Shown piece after piece: positions 41,989 to 50,444 of a stretch of 64,000 nt of DNA. The stretch is from an uncultured Lachnospiraceae bacterium. Its GTDB lineage: Bacteria > Bacillota > Clostridia > Lachnospirales > Lachnospiraceae. Position 1 is the first letter of the stretch. Every line of letters begins with the position of its first letter. Under the pieces are notes generated by a model that was not told where the DNA came from, ran no database searches, and worked only from the letters and a program-made list of their open reading frames with translations. Where the stretch lies: contig CANRPO010000005.1 of assembly GCA_947632515.1 (NCBI GenBank), positions 1 through 64,000 on the forward strand. Reading direction: 5' to 3'. A program made the translations under genes and the position numbers.

Positions 41989-42661
41989 CGTCCTGCGGTC
42001 GAAATGTAGAAAATAGGAGTGAGAATCCGGAAAGCGGCCGTAAAAACTACAAAATGACCGCAGGACGTAAGGCAGAAACAATATATTGATGATCGGCCGG
42101 CTGCATACTACATCATAGGGACGACCTACGGTTAAAATGTAGAAAAAGTCTACACGCATAGGGCCGGTGATACCGGCATTTAGGGAGCGTCCTGCGGTCA
42201 GTTTGTAGAAAATAGGAGTGAAAGACCGGAAACTGGAGCGTAAAACCACAAACTGACCGCAGGACGGGGAGAAAAATCAAGATATTGGCAGATGAAAGCG
42301 TAACACCACATAATCCGGGGCGACCTGCGGTTAAAATGTAGAAACAATCTACAAAAAGACGGCAGATAAACCAGCCGTTTTGAACTGACCTACGGTTAAA
42401 ATGTAGAAAAACAGGGTGAAAATCAGAAAATCAGAGCGAAAATCTACAAATTTACGGCAGGACGCAGGAAAAATCTACATATTGTAGTTTCCGAAAATAC
42501 AAGCTACATGATATGGTATATATGCGGTCGAAATGTAGAAAAAATCTACATACCAACCGCATGTCAGACTGAAAAACTGGCCAGACCTGCCGTGAATTTG
42601 TAGAAAATCGGAGTGAAAACCCGGAAACGGGAGCGGAAAACTACAAACTGACCGCAGGACG
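41989..42661. repeat. Array of inverted iteron hairpins between the iterons and rep
   Basis: Four long hairpins have arms of about 20 bp reading GTCCTGCGGTC...TGTAG and CTACA...GACCGCAGGAC: 41989-42067, 42188-42266 (20 of 21 arm positions pair), about 42388-42464 and about 42583-42661, each with a 35-40 nt loop of conserved shape. Short hairpins with ATGTAGA/TCTACAT arms lie between them (near 42137, 42337, 42533). The iteron core is thus repeated in both orientations. Function is inferred to be origin control. Confidence 0.75.
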
Positions 42662-42840
42662 AAAAAAACCGTGACTGCGTCTTTCGGATTGGACATGCCG
42701 TCGCGGTCCGTAAGAACGGGAGAGTGAGGAAATCTACAAATTTAACCGTGTGCAGATCCCAAAAACCGAAATATTGGAAGAGTTTTCAGCGTCAGCCACA
42801 ACATCTAGTTATAACCTACAGATAAATTTGTAGAATTTTA

Positions 42841-42870
42841 TTGACACAACACAGGAATATCATATATAAT
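42841..42870 (+). promoter_or_regulatory. Promoter of the replication initiator
   Basis: TTGACA (42841-42846), 18-bp spacer, TATAAT (42865-42870). No GTATANTATAC site; an inverted TACAG/TTTGTAG iteron-like pair lies just before it (about 42817-42835), which may serve autoregulation. Confidence 0.7.
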
Positions 42871-42923
42871 CTTTGTATGCAATGGTGATAAGAAACTTAG
42901 TAACAAAAGGTGAAGGAAAATTC

Positions 42924-44141
42924 ATGGACGAAGAAAAAAGGAAGATTAAAGAGGTAGATACGGAAAACAATCAGGATAGTAATTATTATGGATCATTGCT
43001 GCCATCCGTTTATAATAAGTCAAATACCCTGATCAGCGCAAAATATAAATCAACCCTGTTTGAAAATAAGCTGCTTGCGCTTGCACTGTCAACATTGAGA
43101 ACAGACTCAAAGACAGGAGAGATCTCTTCGACAATTAAAGCCGGTCATATCAGAAAAGTATTAAACGCAAACACCGGCAGTTTCTATAATCAGTTGGCTA
43201 AGGCTGCAAAAAATATGACAGGGAAAAAAGTCGGTTACAATAATCCTGAAGTCCAGAAGTTTGAATATATGGCAGTGGTTATCTATGCAAAATATGATAA
43301 CGGGTATTTCACGATTGAATTTAACCCGAAAATGAAAGAGTACCTGGTGGAGATCAAAGGAAACTACACCAGGCTGTCCCTTCCTGTTATGATGAGTTTT
43401 AATTCCGTATACAGTTTCCGTCTCTATGAATTTTTAAGGAGCAGAGCATACACACCCAAGAATCTGCAGCATATAGGGGAGAAGAGCAGATTTACCGTTA
43501 CGGCCTCCCTTGCGGAACTTAAAATGATGCTTGGCGTGGTAAATGCGGCAGAGGATAAGGTACAGGAAATATTGGATGCATCCGAAAACCCGGATTACGA
43601 TATGGCGGTTCAGGTTGCATCGGAGAAAATGTTTGAGAAAAACCACGAGTTCAAAAAGCAGGTCGTGGACGTGGCTGTCAGCGAGATCAATGAAAAGAGC
43701 GATATAGAAGTAGCATATGAAATCATGAGGGCAACCCGAAATGAAATATCCGGGTTTTTGTTTGACATCCGCTTTAAGAAGAAAGAGGCGATTGCCCTCA
43801 CGGATGAGGAAAAAGATGAGATTTATGAAAAGATCAGCGACCTGATCGACGAACCTCTTAAAATTCGTGATGTGAAAGCGATCGCCGATGCCGCGGAATA
43901 TGATTATGAACTGGTCCGGAAGACTTATGAGGGGATCACGGAGGCTTACGGTGACTGCTCATCCATAGATAACTTTACCGGGTTTATCATCAGCGCCATC
44001 AAAGACGGTTATTATGAAAAGCCGGTGAAGAAAAACGGGAAAAAGGCCAAACCGGGAAAAAAGGAAAATCCGTTTAACCGGTTTGAACAAAATGAATATG
44101 ACTTTGAAACGCTGGAGAAAGAGCTGGCAGGCAATCTTTGA
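42924..44141 (+). CDS. Plasmid replication initiator (Rep_3 family)
   Basis: A 405-aa initiator with two winged-helix domains. SNTLISAKYKSTLFENKLLA and the GSFYNQLAKAAKNMTGKKV region match the first winged helix, and NYTRLSLPVMMSFNSVYSFR then LYEFLRSRAY the second, as in RepA/RepE/Pi-type proteins. The C-terminal ~130 residues are an extra helical and basic tail. It binds the iterons upstream and opens the origin. The start at 42924 follows aaaggtgaagg; the longer frame starting TTG 42873 would begin at the promoter and is less likely. Confidence 0.9.
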   Translation: MDEEKRKIKEVDTENNQDSNYYGSLLPSVYNKSNTLISAKYKSTLFENKLLALALSTLRTDSKTGEISSTIKAGHIRKVLNANTGSFYNQLAKAAKNMTGKKVGYNNPEVQKFEYMAVVIYAKYDNGYFTIEFNPKMKEYLVEIKGNYTRLSLPVMMSFNSVYSFRLYEFLRSRAYTPKNLQHIGEKSRFTVTASLAELKMMLGVVNAAEDKVQEILDASENPDYDMAVQVASEKMFEKNHEFKKQVVDVAVSEINEKSDIEVAYEIMRATRNEISGFLFDIRFKKKEAIALTDEEKDEIYEKISDLIDEPLKIRDVKAIADAAEYDYELVRKTYEGITEAYGDCSSIDNFTGFIISAIKDGYYEKPVKKNGKKAKPGKKENPFNRFEQNEYDFETLEKELAGNL

Positions 44142-44152
44142 CAAATAATTAA

Positions 44153-44185
44153 CACTCAAATTGAGTGATAAAAAATTAACAATGT
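44153..44185. repeat. Palindromic element copy 2
   Basis: CACTCAAATTGAGTG (44153-44167) plus the right flank matching 30306-30338 in 31 of 33 positions. The left outer arm is not conserved here. Confidence 0.75.
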
Positions 44186-44217
44186 AAAGGGCATCCTTCA
44201 CGGATGCTCTTTTTTTG
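44186..44217 (+). terminator. Intrinsic terminator after rep
   Basis: AAAGGGCATCC/GGATGCTCTTT stem with TTCAC loop and seven T. Confidence 0.88.
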
Positions 44218-44248
44218 TGGTTTTGAACATACAGACAGAAAAAAACGC

Positions 44249-44299
44249 TTGCAAATGTTCCGCATTCTGCTAATATTTATCCAACAGAGTATAGTATAC
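44249..44299 (+). promoter_or_regulatory. Promoter of virD4 with downstream GTATAGTATAC
   Basis: TTGCAA (44249-44254), 16-bp spacer, TAATAT (44271-44276), then GTATAGTATAC (44289-44299). The CGCTTGCAAATG block matches the T4SS promoter at 30363. Confidence 0.6.
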
Positions 44300-44312
44300 A
44301 ATAACTGGCGGG

Positions 44313-46838
44313 ATGAATATGATTCAAAGACTGAAAAACAGGATTCGGGACAAACTGGCAAATACGGTATTCGGAAATGCGTCGAGCGGCATCCGGTATC
44401 TGTATGAGCGTAACGAGAAATTCTTTTACGGGCAGATGGCCGTTGTGTTCCTTCTGTCCATTCTTATATCCGGCGCTCTGACCCTGTTTGTCATGAACCT
44501 GGGCGGAAACGGGTATCTGATGAATCTGCGCAACATTCTGGCGGCCTGGCTGAACAAGGGGATCCTTTTGTCTCTGGTGTTCTTCCTTTTTCTGGAATGG
44601 TTGTTCTTCCGCTGCGTCCTGTTATTTAAGACCGGGTTTAAAAAAGACACCGACCGCAACTATGACGTGTCGAACGAGGGAACCTATGGAACGAACACCA
44701 TGATGGAAGAGGCGGAGATGAAGAAGGTCTTCAATCTGGGTTCCATCGAGGAGATCAGGGATCCGATTTTCGGGAAAAATCCCTATAACACGGCGGAGGT
44801 AGTCGGACAGAAACATCCGGTAAGAAAGATAAACCGAAACGTCCTCATGGTGGCCGGTCCTTCCGCGGGTAAATCCGCCACCTATATTATCCCTCTTATT
44901 CTGCAGATTCTCAGAAAAGGGGAGAGCGCGATCATCAACGATCCGAAATCCGAACTTTTCAAAATAACCTCGGAGCTGGCAAAGATGCTTGGCTATGAGG
45001 TCAGGATTTTAAATCTAAATCCCATGTTTCTGGAAAACTCCGATCCATGCAACTTCATGATGTATGTGGGGGACGACGTGGATAAGGCGCAGGTATTGTC
45101 CACCGCGATCATTGCCACCACGGATTACGGCGAGGCAATGTTCGATTACTGGCAGGACGGCGCCCTCAATCTTCTGCAGGCGCTTATTTTAAGGATCACC
45201 ATCGGCAGGGAATACAGGCCCGAGGACAAAAACCTGGCAACCCTTTTCCACTACGTCATGCAGTATGACGTGGAGGGACTGGAGGCTGATTTTTCGTCCA
45301 TTCCGCAGTCGCATCCCGCCTATGCGCCGTTTAAGATTTTCGCGGACGGCGACGAAAAACCGAAAGAGCAGGTGTTACAGGGGCTGCGCTTAAAGCTGAA
45401 ACTGTTTAACTCGAAAAAACTGCGCACCATCCTGTCGGCCACGGAAGGAAACATTGATTTCTTAAACCCCGGCAGAAAGCGCTGCCTTTATTTTGTCGGG
45501 TCCAACGATCAGGACGAATCCATGTCACCCATCGTTTCCCTGTTTTTCACCCTGTTTTATCAGGAACTTGTCCGATATGCGGACATGAGGATTGACGGGG
45601 AACTGCCGATAACGGTACATATGGTTCTGGATGAGGCGCCCAGTATTACGATCCCCAAATTTGAAAAAAAGCTGTCCACCGTGAGGAGCAGGAACATAGT
45701 CACGCATATGGTCTGCCAGGACATCAACCAGTTAAAAAACCGCTACCCCCTGGAGGCGTGGCGTACCATCATGAACGACGTGGATTACTTCCTGATGCTC
45801 AAAACAAACGACCCGGAAACGATGAGGTGGTGGTCGGAGATGAGCGGCGAACAGACCATCAATGTGAAAAACAAGCGCTACGACAGAAACAAGATGGATA
45901 TTCTGGGAATCCACGCGCAGGAATCCATCACGGAAGGACAGGGTACAAGACAGGTTTTTACCTCCGGCGAAGTCAGATCCTTAAAAGAAGACGAAGTTTT
46001 GCTGCTGGTCTCCCAGCATAACATTATTAAACTAAAAACGTTTTTTTGGGAGACGGATCATCCTTACGGGAGATTTATCAGTAAAAACAAGGATAAAATG
46101 TATGTACTGCCGGCGCAGCACTATCCCTTCTGGCGTCTGATCCGGGATGGAATAGTGGACAGGGATTTCGATTATGATAAAGAGCCGAGCTATATACTGG
46201 AATTGGAAAAGGATGAAAAGTTACAGATCGACGATGATTATGATCCGGACGCCATACTGAAAGTAAGGACGCGGCATAAAAATACCATAAAAACAAAGAT
46301 CATCACAAACGGCGGGAAGATAGCGGCAAGAGTGAAAAATAAATCAAAAGCGGTCACGGACCACAGACAGGATGCGGAAGAGCCGGAGCATGAAAATACG
46401 CCTGCCCCGGGGCTGCGTATCGTGAAAAGGGAGGACAGAAAGGAACCGGAACCTTATGCACCGGAACCCGTAAATTTAAAGCCAAGGAAGACGGCGGAAT
46501 GTGAAACAAAGCGGGCTGATGCCGGAAAAAAACAGATGTTTGTCCCCGTGCCGGAGAAGGAAGTAAAACAGACTGCCGGACAGCAGGAGACGCAGCGGAG
46601 CCGGGCGGCTCCCGCTCCGATAAACGGCTCTGAGTACGGGACGGAAGAGAAGAAAGTGGAAACGGTATCCGTATCAGATATGCTAACATTTGAGGAAACC
46701 GTCATACAGCCGTCTGAACCGTCGGAAAGCGTTCCACCGCCGGAGCCGGAAGATTCCGATGAAAAAACAGAGGCCGCCGCGGCAGACGCATTTTCCATCT
46801 TTAACGGAATGCAGTCGCTTGAAGACCTTATATCATAA
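44313..46838 (+). CDS. virD4: VirD4/TraG-type conjugative coupling protein
   Basis: An 841-aa T4SS ATPase that brings the relaxase-DNA complex to the channel. Two N-terminal membrane helices (about 38-60 and 80-105), Walker A GPSAGKS (182-188), INDPKSELF, and Walker B VLDEAPSI are all in place. The C-terminal ~180 residues are a Pro/Glu/Lys-rich disordered tail ending with DAFSIFNGMQSLEDL. The SD is weak (ctggcggg), and the start may be ATG 44313 or 44319. It is expressed from its own palindrome promoter, apart from virB4. Confidence 0.94.
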   Translation: MNMIQRLKNRIRDKLANTVFGNASSGIRYLYERNEKFFYGQMAVVFLLSILISGALTLFVMNLGGNGYLMNLRNILAAWLNKGILLSLVFFLFLEWLFFRCVLLFKTGFKKDTDRNYDVSNEGTYGTNTMMEEAEMKKVFNLGSIEEIRDPIFGKNPYNTAEVVGQKHPVRKINRNVLMVAGPSAGKSATYIIPLILQILRKGESAIINDPKSELFKITSELAKMLGYEVRILNLNPMFLENSDPCNFMMYVGDDVDKAQVLSTAIIATTDYGEAMFDYWQDGALNLLQALILRITIGREYRPEDKNLATLFHYVMQYDVEGLEADFSSIPQSHPAYAPFKIFADGDEKPKEQVLQGLRLKLKLFNSKKLRTILSATEGNIDFLNPGRKRCLYFVGSNDQDESMSPIVSLFFTLFYQELVRYADMRIDGELPITVHMVLDEAPSITIPKFEKKLSTVRSRNIVTHMVCQDINQLKNRYPLEAWRTIMNDVDYFLMLKTNDPETMRWWSEMSGEQTINVKNKRYDRNKMDILGIHAQESITEGQGTRQVFTSGEVRSLKEDEVLLLVSQHNIIKLKTFFWETDHPYGRFISKNKDKMYVLPAQHYPFWRLIRDGIVDRDFDYDKEPSYILELEKDEKLQIDDDYDPDAILKVRTRHKNTIKTKIITNGGKIAARVKNKSKAVTDHRQDAEEPEHENTPAPGLRIVKREDRKEPEPYAPEPVNLKPRKTAECETKRADAGKKQMFVPVPEKEVKQTAGQQETQRSRAAPAPINGSEYGTEEKKVETVSVSDMLTFEETVIQPSEPSESVPPPEPEDSDEKTEAAAADAFSIFNGMQSLEDLIS

Positions 46839-46853
46839 GTCGGAAAAAAATGG

Positions 46854-46906
46854 TTGTTTAATTTAAAATTTATGCTATGATTGTAGCATAACAATGTATA
46901 TTATAC
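46854..46906 (+). promoter_or_regulatory. Promoter of the surface-protein cluster with GTATATTATAC
   Basis: TTGTTT (46854-46859), 16-bp spacer, TATGAT (46876-46881), then GTATATTATAC (46896-46906). A small hairpin ATGCTA/TAGCAT overlaps the -10 region. Confidence 0.55.
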
Positions 46907-46933
46907 CATTATGGAGCAGAGGGAGAAAAGTAA

Positions 46934-47407
46934 ATGAAAAATCAGAAAATGACAAAGGATGCAGTTATGATCGGATTGGGCGCGGGGGCGGTATGCGCGG
47001 CGGCACTTTCAGCGCTTACCTTCCATGAGAAAAAGGAGCGGAAAGAGCGGTTAAGAAATTCCGCGCTTGCCATATGCCCCATCTGTGGCACTATCCTCAC
47101 CACCAACAATGAATGTCCCGCATGCGGCGGTCATTTCCACCCATGTCCTTCCTGCGGAAAAATGATGAAGGACACGGCATGTTTCTGTAAGCACTGCGGT
47201 ATGGAGAACGAAGACGCAAACTACTGCACGCTCCGGGGATTCAGATACAAAGTACCTAAGAGGGAGCCGGAGTCTAAGATGGAGGTAAACCATTCGTACT
47301 GCAGCTGCGGCACGCCGTTTGCCCCTGACGCAAAATACTGCCAGTTCTGCGGGAAAGTAAGGCCGAAACCGGGAGAGAGTTATATCAGAAAGGATTTGCC
47401 GTCATGA
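46934..47407 (+). CDS. Multi zinc-ribbon membrane protein
   Basis: A 157-aa protein. One N-terminal membrane helix (AVMIGLGAGAVCAAALSALTF) is followed by at least three zinc ribbons made of CPIC/CPAC, CPSC/CKHC and CSC/CQFC knuckles. Such proteins often serve as scaffolds in membrane complexes. It overlaps the next gene by ATGA. Function unknown. Confidence 0.65.
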   Translation: MKNQKMTKDAVMIGLGAGAVCAAALSALTFHEKKERKERLRNSALAICPICGTILTTNNECPACGGHFHPCPSCGKMMKDTACFCKHCGMENEDANYCTLRGFRYKVPKREPESKMEVNHSYCSCGTPFAPDAKYCQFCGKVRPKPGESYIRKDLPS

Positions 47408-48231
47408 AAAAGTTCAGTGTAAATAAATCCAAACAGAAAATCAAAAAGATCAAAAAACAGATCTGGTTTAAACCGCTTTGTCTGTTGGGCCTCGTCGTCT
47501 GCATTATCCTTTTAATCTTTGGCAGCGCGGCGGTTGCCCGTTTTTCCGCAGAGAAGAAGGTTTCCCTCCGGGCGTTTAACGGCAAGGCAGAACAGGCGGG
47601 AGCGCCGGACGATAACGCCTATGATATTTTCTATGATGCTGACAGTGACAGGACTTCAAGGGAAAGCGGGATCATGGTGACGATCGGCAATCTCTATGAC
47701 AGGATCATTGGAGATGAAGGGAAAAAGGATGTTACCATTACGTCACAGGCAGATACGGACGGTTTCTCCAACGGAACGGCTAAAGATCTGGCCACGATGG
47801 AAAAGCGGATCACGGAGTCGGTCATATCTCAGGTTGGAACGTCCGCAACCGAGGTTCTGGAAGGGGCTGCAGGAAAAGACGGGGAACCCGGAGAGAAGGG
47901 CGACCGCGGGGAAACGGGACAGCGCGGGGCCCAGGGACCGGCAGGACGGACCGGGGCATCGGGTAAGACCGGGAGCGTCGGGGCCACCGGGGAAAAAGGA
48001 GATCCGGGAGAATCGGGGAAAGACGGACTCAGCACGTTTATCGTCTACGCAGATACTAAGGACGGTAAGAACATGAGTATGACCCCAAAGGAAACCTCCA
48101 AATTCATCGGTACATACCAGGGGACAACCAGAAGTTCGGATCCGAAGGACTATACCTGGACCGAGTATAAGGATAAGATCATCACTTATACCAATGATGA
48201 CGGCAAACCGACCATCCACATCTTCAACTGA
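47404..48231 (+). CDS. Membrane-anchored collagen-like protein
   Basis: A 275-aa protein. A basic cytoplasmic start (KKIKKIKKQ), one membrane helix (about 24-46), a stalk region, then 18 uninterrupted Gly-X-Y triplets from Gly154 to Gly208, and a 65-aa C-terminal domain ending TIHIFN. Collagen-like triple helices in bacteria form surface stalks that display a tip domain, so it is probably a trimeric surface fibre anchored by the N-terminus. Its TYTW or DYTW tip segment is echoed in the later coiled-coil protein. Placed just after virD4, it may help mating contact. Confidence 0.82.
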   Translation: MKKFSVNKSKQKIKKIKKQIWFKPLCLLGLVVCIILLIFGSAAVARFSAEKKVSLRAFNGKAEQAGAPDDNAYDIFYDADSDRTSRESGIMVTIGNLYDRIIGDEGKKDVTITSQADTDGFSNGTAKDLATMEKRITESVISQVGTSATEVLEGAAGKDGEPGEKGDRGETGQRGAQGPAGRTGASGKTGSVGATGEKGDPGESGKDGLSTFIVYADTKDGKNMSMTPKETSKFIGTYQGTTRSSDPKDYTWTEYKDKIITYTNDDGKPTIHIFN

Positions 48232-48248
48232 GAAGGGAGGAAGTAAGC

Positions 48249-48581
48249 ATGAAAAAGAAGATAATTCTTGCGGCAGTCGCAACGGCAGTATGTATTGCGG
48301 CATTTGGAACCGGGGTTTGCGCAGCCGTGTCTTCCTGGACGGTGGAAGATGCCTTTCGCCACACCATACGTTCAAACGGACAGTTTGTGTATGACTATGA
48401 CGAAGACGGAGACTTTTCGGGTGAGAATGATGTAGTGCTGGATGCAGACGACATCAAAGCGCTTGACAGGAAGACCGAGGTAACAGTGTTCGGTAAGTTT
48501 GAACCGTATACGGACGAATACGGAGACAGCACGGGCACGGGTATCCTGCATCTCCGCATCGGAGAAAACCCGCAACAGTAG
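48249..48581 (+). CDS. Small secreted protein with a dockerin-like calcium loop
   Basis: A 110-aa protein with a signal peptide (AAVATAVCIAAFGTGVCAAV, residues 8-27). The mature part has DYDEDGDFSGENDVVLDADD, a run of acidic residues with the spacing of a dockerin or EF-hand type calcium-binding loop, and a beta-rich end. No second dockerin repeat is seen, so cohesin binding is not claimed. SD gggaggaag. May cap or modify the collagen-like fibre. Confidence 0.6.
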   Translation: MKKKIILAAVATAVCIAAFGTGVCAAVSSWTVEDAFRHTIRSNGQFVYDYDEDGDFSGENDVVLDADDIKALDRKTEVTVFGKFEPYTDEYGDSTGTGILHLRIGENPQQ

Positions 48582-48616
48582 AAAAAGTATGACCGTCCGG
48601 CAGAAAGGAGTATGTC

Positions 48617-50194
48617 ATGAAAGAAAAAGAGTTACATCTGAACAACTGGATAGTGAGAATCATCGGAATCGCGACCGTTCTGATTCTGCTTTTGTGTGTG
48701 ATGATCGGAGCGCAGTCCGAAAAAAGGAAAAAAGATCTGCTGTATGGTGAGGCAACCGAGGCGGCAAAGGAGAATATCGCCGTGGAACTGAAAGAATACT
48801 TCGGGCAGTATCTCACCAATCAGAAAGGGGAACTGAAGGAACTGACCAATACCGTGGAGGCCATGCAGGACACGGGCGCCATGTCGATCGAACTGACCGG
48901 GGAACAGCAGGATCTCCTGATCGCCGGGGTCCTGGACAATCTTACCCCGGAAAAGATAATGGAACTGGCGGACGTAAACAGAGAGGCATCCGCCAACGCG
49001 ATCACCGGTATGGAGAAAAATATCTATGACCGGCTGGTAGAAAAGTTTTCCGATTATTACGATGATGCAAGGCTGACGGATTCCCAGAGGGAGGCTGTCG
49101 CGGATGCCGTAACCGTCATCGTCGAGAAAAATATCTATGATGAACTGGAGAAAAGGTTTGAATCGCAGGAGAAGTACCTTACCGAAATAGAAAAGTCGAT
49201 TTCGGAAAAGCTGGATAAAGTGACCAATACGGTCAATAATTACCGGGAGACGGTAAAGGAACTGGAGACAAAGTTAAAGGTTGTCGAAAAGGATTCCACG
49301 AATCTTGAAGAAGTGGAAAAGCTGCGGGAAGAGCTGTCGGAGTTAAGCAAAAGCTATCAGTCTTTTGTCTCGACGGCGCAGCCTGCCATCAATATCGTCA
49401 CAAACCTTTCCGTAGCTCCTACGGGAGACAACGATGTGTTATCGGCGCAGGCGGGTTATACGCTTAACCAGAAAATATCCAACCTCAACGTTACGCTGAC
49501 GAACGCCTATGATGAGTTTGCGACGGAAATCACGCAAAAAGTGAATGACAACGACAAAAAGCAGAGCCGGAAACTCGCGGATGCCAAAGCAAACCTGGAA
49601 AGCCAGATCGCGGACAACACGGAGAAGATGAAACTTCTGGATGAGGCGAGACAGGCGGCGGAAAAGGCGCTGCAGACAAAATCCGAGGAGGACGTCAATG
49701 CTCTTAAGAACGCCATGAACAAACTCGGCGGCGACATGTCCGATGATCTGCAGGCGGCTTATGATTCCCTGATGGCTGCAGATACTTCCAATATGGAGGA
49801 AACGGGACGGATCATTGAGGCGCTTGAAGGCAGTCTGAACAAAGACATTGCGGCGGCCAACAATAACATCACCAGCCTGCGGTCCGATCTGAAAGATGCC
49901 GAGAATGCCTTGAAACAGGAGCTTGCCGCCACGCAGACGAACCTGGAGGGGCAGATACAGGCCAATGATCAGAAACAGGACCGGAACCTTGCAAACGCGC
50001 AGAGCACTTTACAGGGACAGATGGATGCAAATGATGAAAAGCAAAGCCAAAATTTAGCGGATGCCAAAAACAATCTGCAGCAGCAGATCCAGCAGATGGG
50101 AGATGACGTGAACAACAATATCGTTGCCAAACTGCCTACCTATACCTGGAGTGAGGACGGGAACCATTTGTCGATTTCCATTCCACAGCAGTAA
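48617..50194 (+). CDS. Membrane-anchored coiled-coil protein
   Basis: A 525-aa protein with an N-terminal membrane helix (about 12-35, IVRIIGIATVLILLLCVMIG) and a very long extracellular coiled coil. The last third holds repeats of about 22 residues of the form NDxKQxxNLADAKxNLxxQI (seen near 305-330 and 440-500). The C-terminus is a short TYTWSEDGNHLSISIP tip. Looks like a trimeric or dimeric stalk or phage-tail-fibre-like adhesin. Asn/Gln-rich composition. Ends at a strong terminator. Confidence 0.75.
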   Translation: MKEKELHLNNWIVRIIGIATVLILLLCVMIGAQSEKRKKDLLYGEATEAAKENIAVELKEYFGQYLTNQKGELKELTNTVEAMQDTGAMSIELTGEQQDLLIAGVLDNLTPEKIMELADVNREASANAITGMEKNIYDRLVEKFSDYYDDARLTDSQREAVADAVTVIVEKNIYDELEKRFESQEKYLTEIEKSISEKLDKVTNTVNNYRETVKELETKLKVVEKDSTNLEEVEKLREELSELSKSYQSFVSTAQPAINIVTNLSVAPTGDNDVLSAQAGYTLNQKISNLNVTLTNAYDEFATEITQKVNDNDKKQSRKLADAKANLESQIADNTEKMKLLDEARQAAEKALQTKSEEDVNALKNAMNKLGGDMSDDLQAAYDSLMAADTSNMEETGRIIEALEGSLNKDIAAANNNITSLRSDLKDAENALKQELAATQTNLEGQIQANDQKQDRNLANAQSTLQGQMDANDEKQSQNLADAKNNLQQQIQQMGDDVNNNIVAKLPTYTWSEDGNHLSISIPQQ

Positions 50195-50209
50195 TATTTC
50201 CGGCGGTCG

Positions 50210-50241
50210 GACGAGGCGCTATGCGCCTCGTCTTCTTTTTT
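50210..50241 (+). terminator. Strong intrinsic terminator
   Basis: Perfect GACGAGGCGC/GCGCCTCGTC stem with TAT loop and T-rich tail. Confidence 0.93.
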
Positions 50242-50409
50242 ATCCTTACGGATAAAAAATTTTTTTGGAAATTTCATTTTTTCTTTTTTTATACAAAGTT
50301 CTTCCTACACTTCCTTTTCTTACCGGTCTTTTCCATTTTGACTTCTCTCTTTTCCATTATTTCCTTTTCAATTCCACAAACTACCCCTTCTTTTGTATTT
50401 TTCGGCGGT

Positions 50410-50440
50410 TTGACGGTGTTTTTGTTATGGTATACTATAC
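50410..50440 (+). promoter_or_regulatory. Promoter of the wall hydrolase and pilus operon with GTATACTATAC
   Basis: TTGACG (50410-50415), with TATACT (50431-50436, 15-bp spacer) in GTATACTATAC (50430-50440). The ATG of the next gene is only four bases after the palindrome. Confidence 0.65.
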
Positions 50441-50444
50441 AAAC

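Noticed and set aside
41734-42661. CRISPR array
   Set aside because: Repeats vary in sequence, are in both orientations, and have no constant-length unique spacers; no cas genes. They fit iterons next to a Rep_3-type gene.
42873-42923. 17-residue N-terminal extension of Rep from TTG 42873
   Set aside because: It would start three bases after the -10 box, before any transcript start; the SD fits ATG 42924.
47743-48375. 210-aa minus-strand frame opposite the collagen-like gene
   Set aside because: Mirror of the GGN-rich repeat codons; Ser/Pro/Arg composition follows from antisense reading.
48249-48581. Cellulosome dockerin
   Set aside because: Only one acidic calcium-loop-like segment is visible, and there is no cohesin or glycoside hydrolase context.
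50265-50444. Longer N-terminus of the wall hydrolase starting at 50265
   Set aside because: It would pass through the promoter region, is dominated by Phe/Leu from T-rich DNA, and would bury the signal peptide that begins at 50445.
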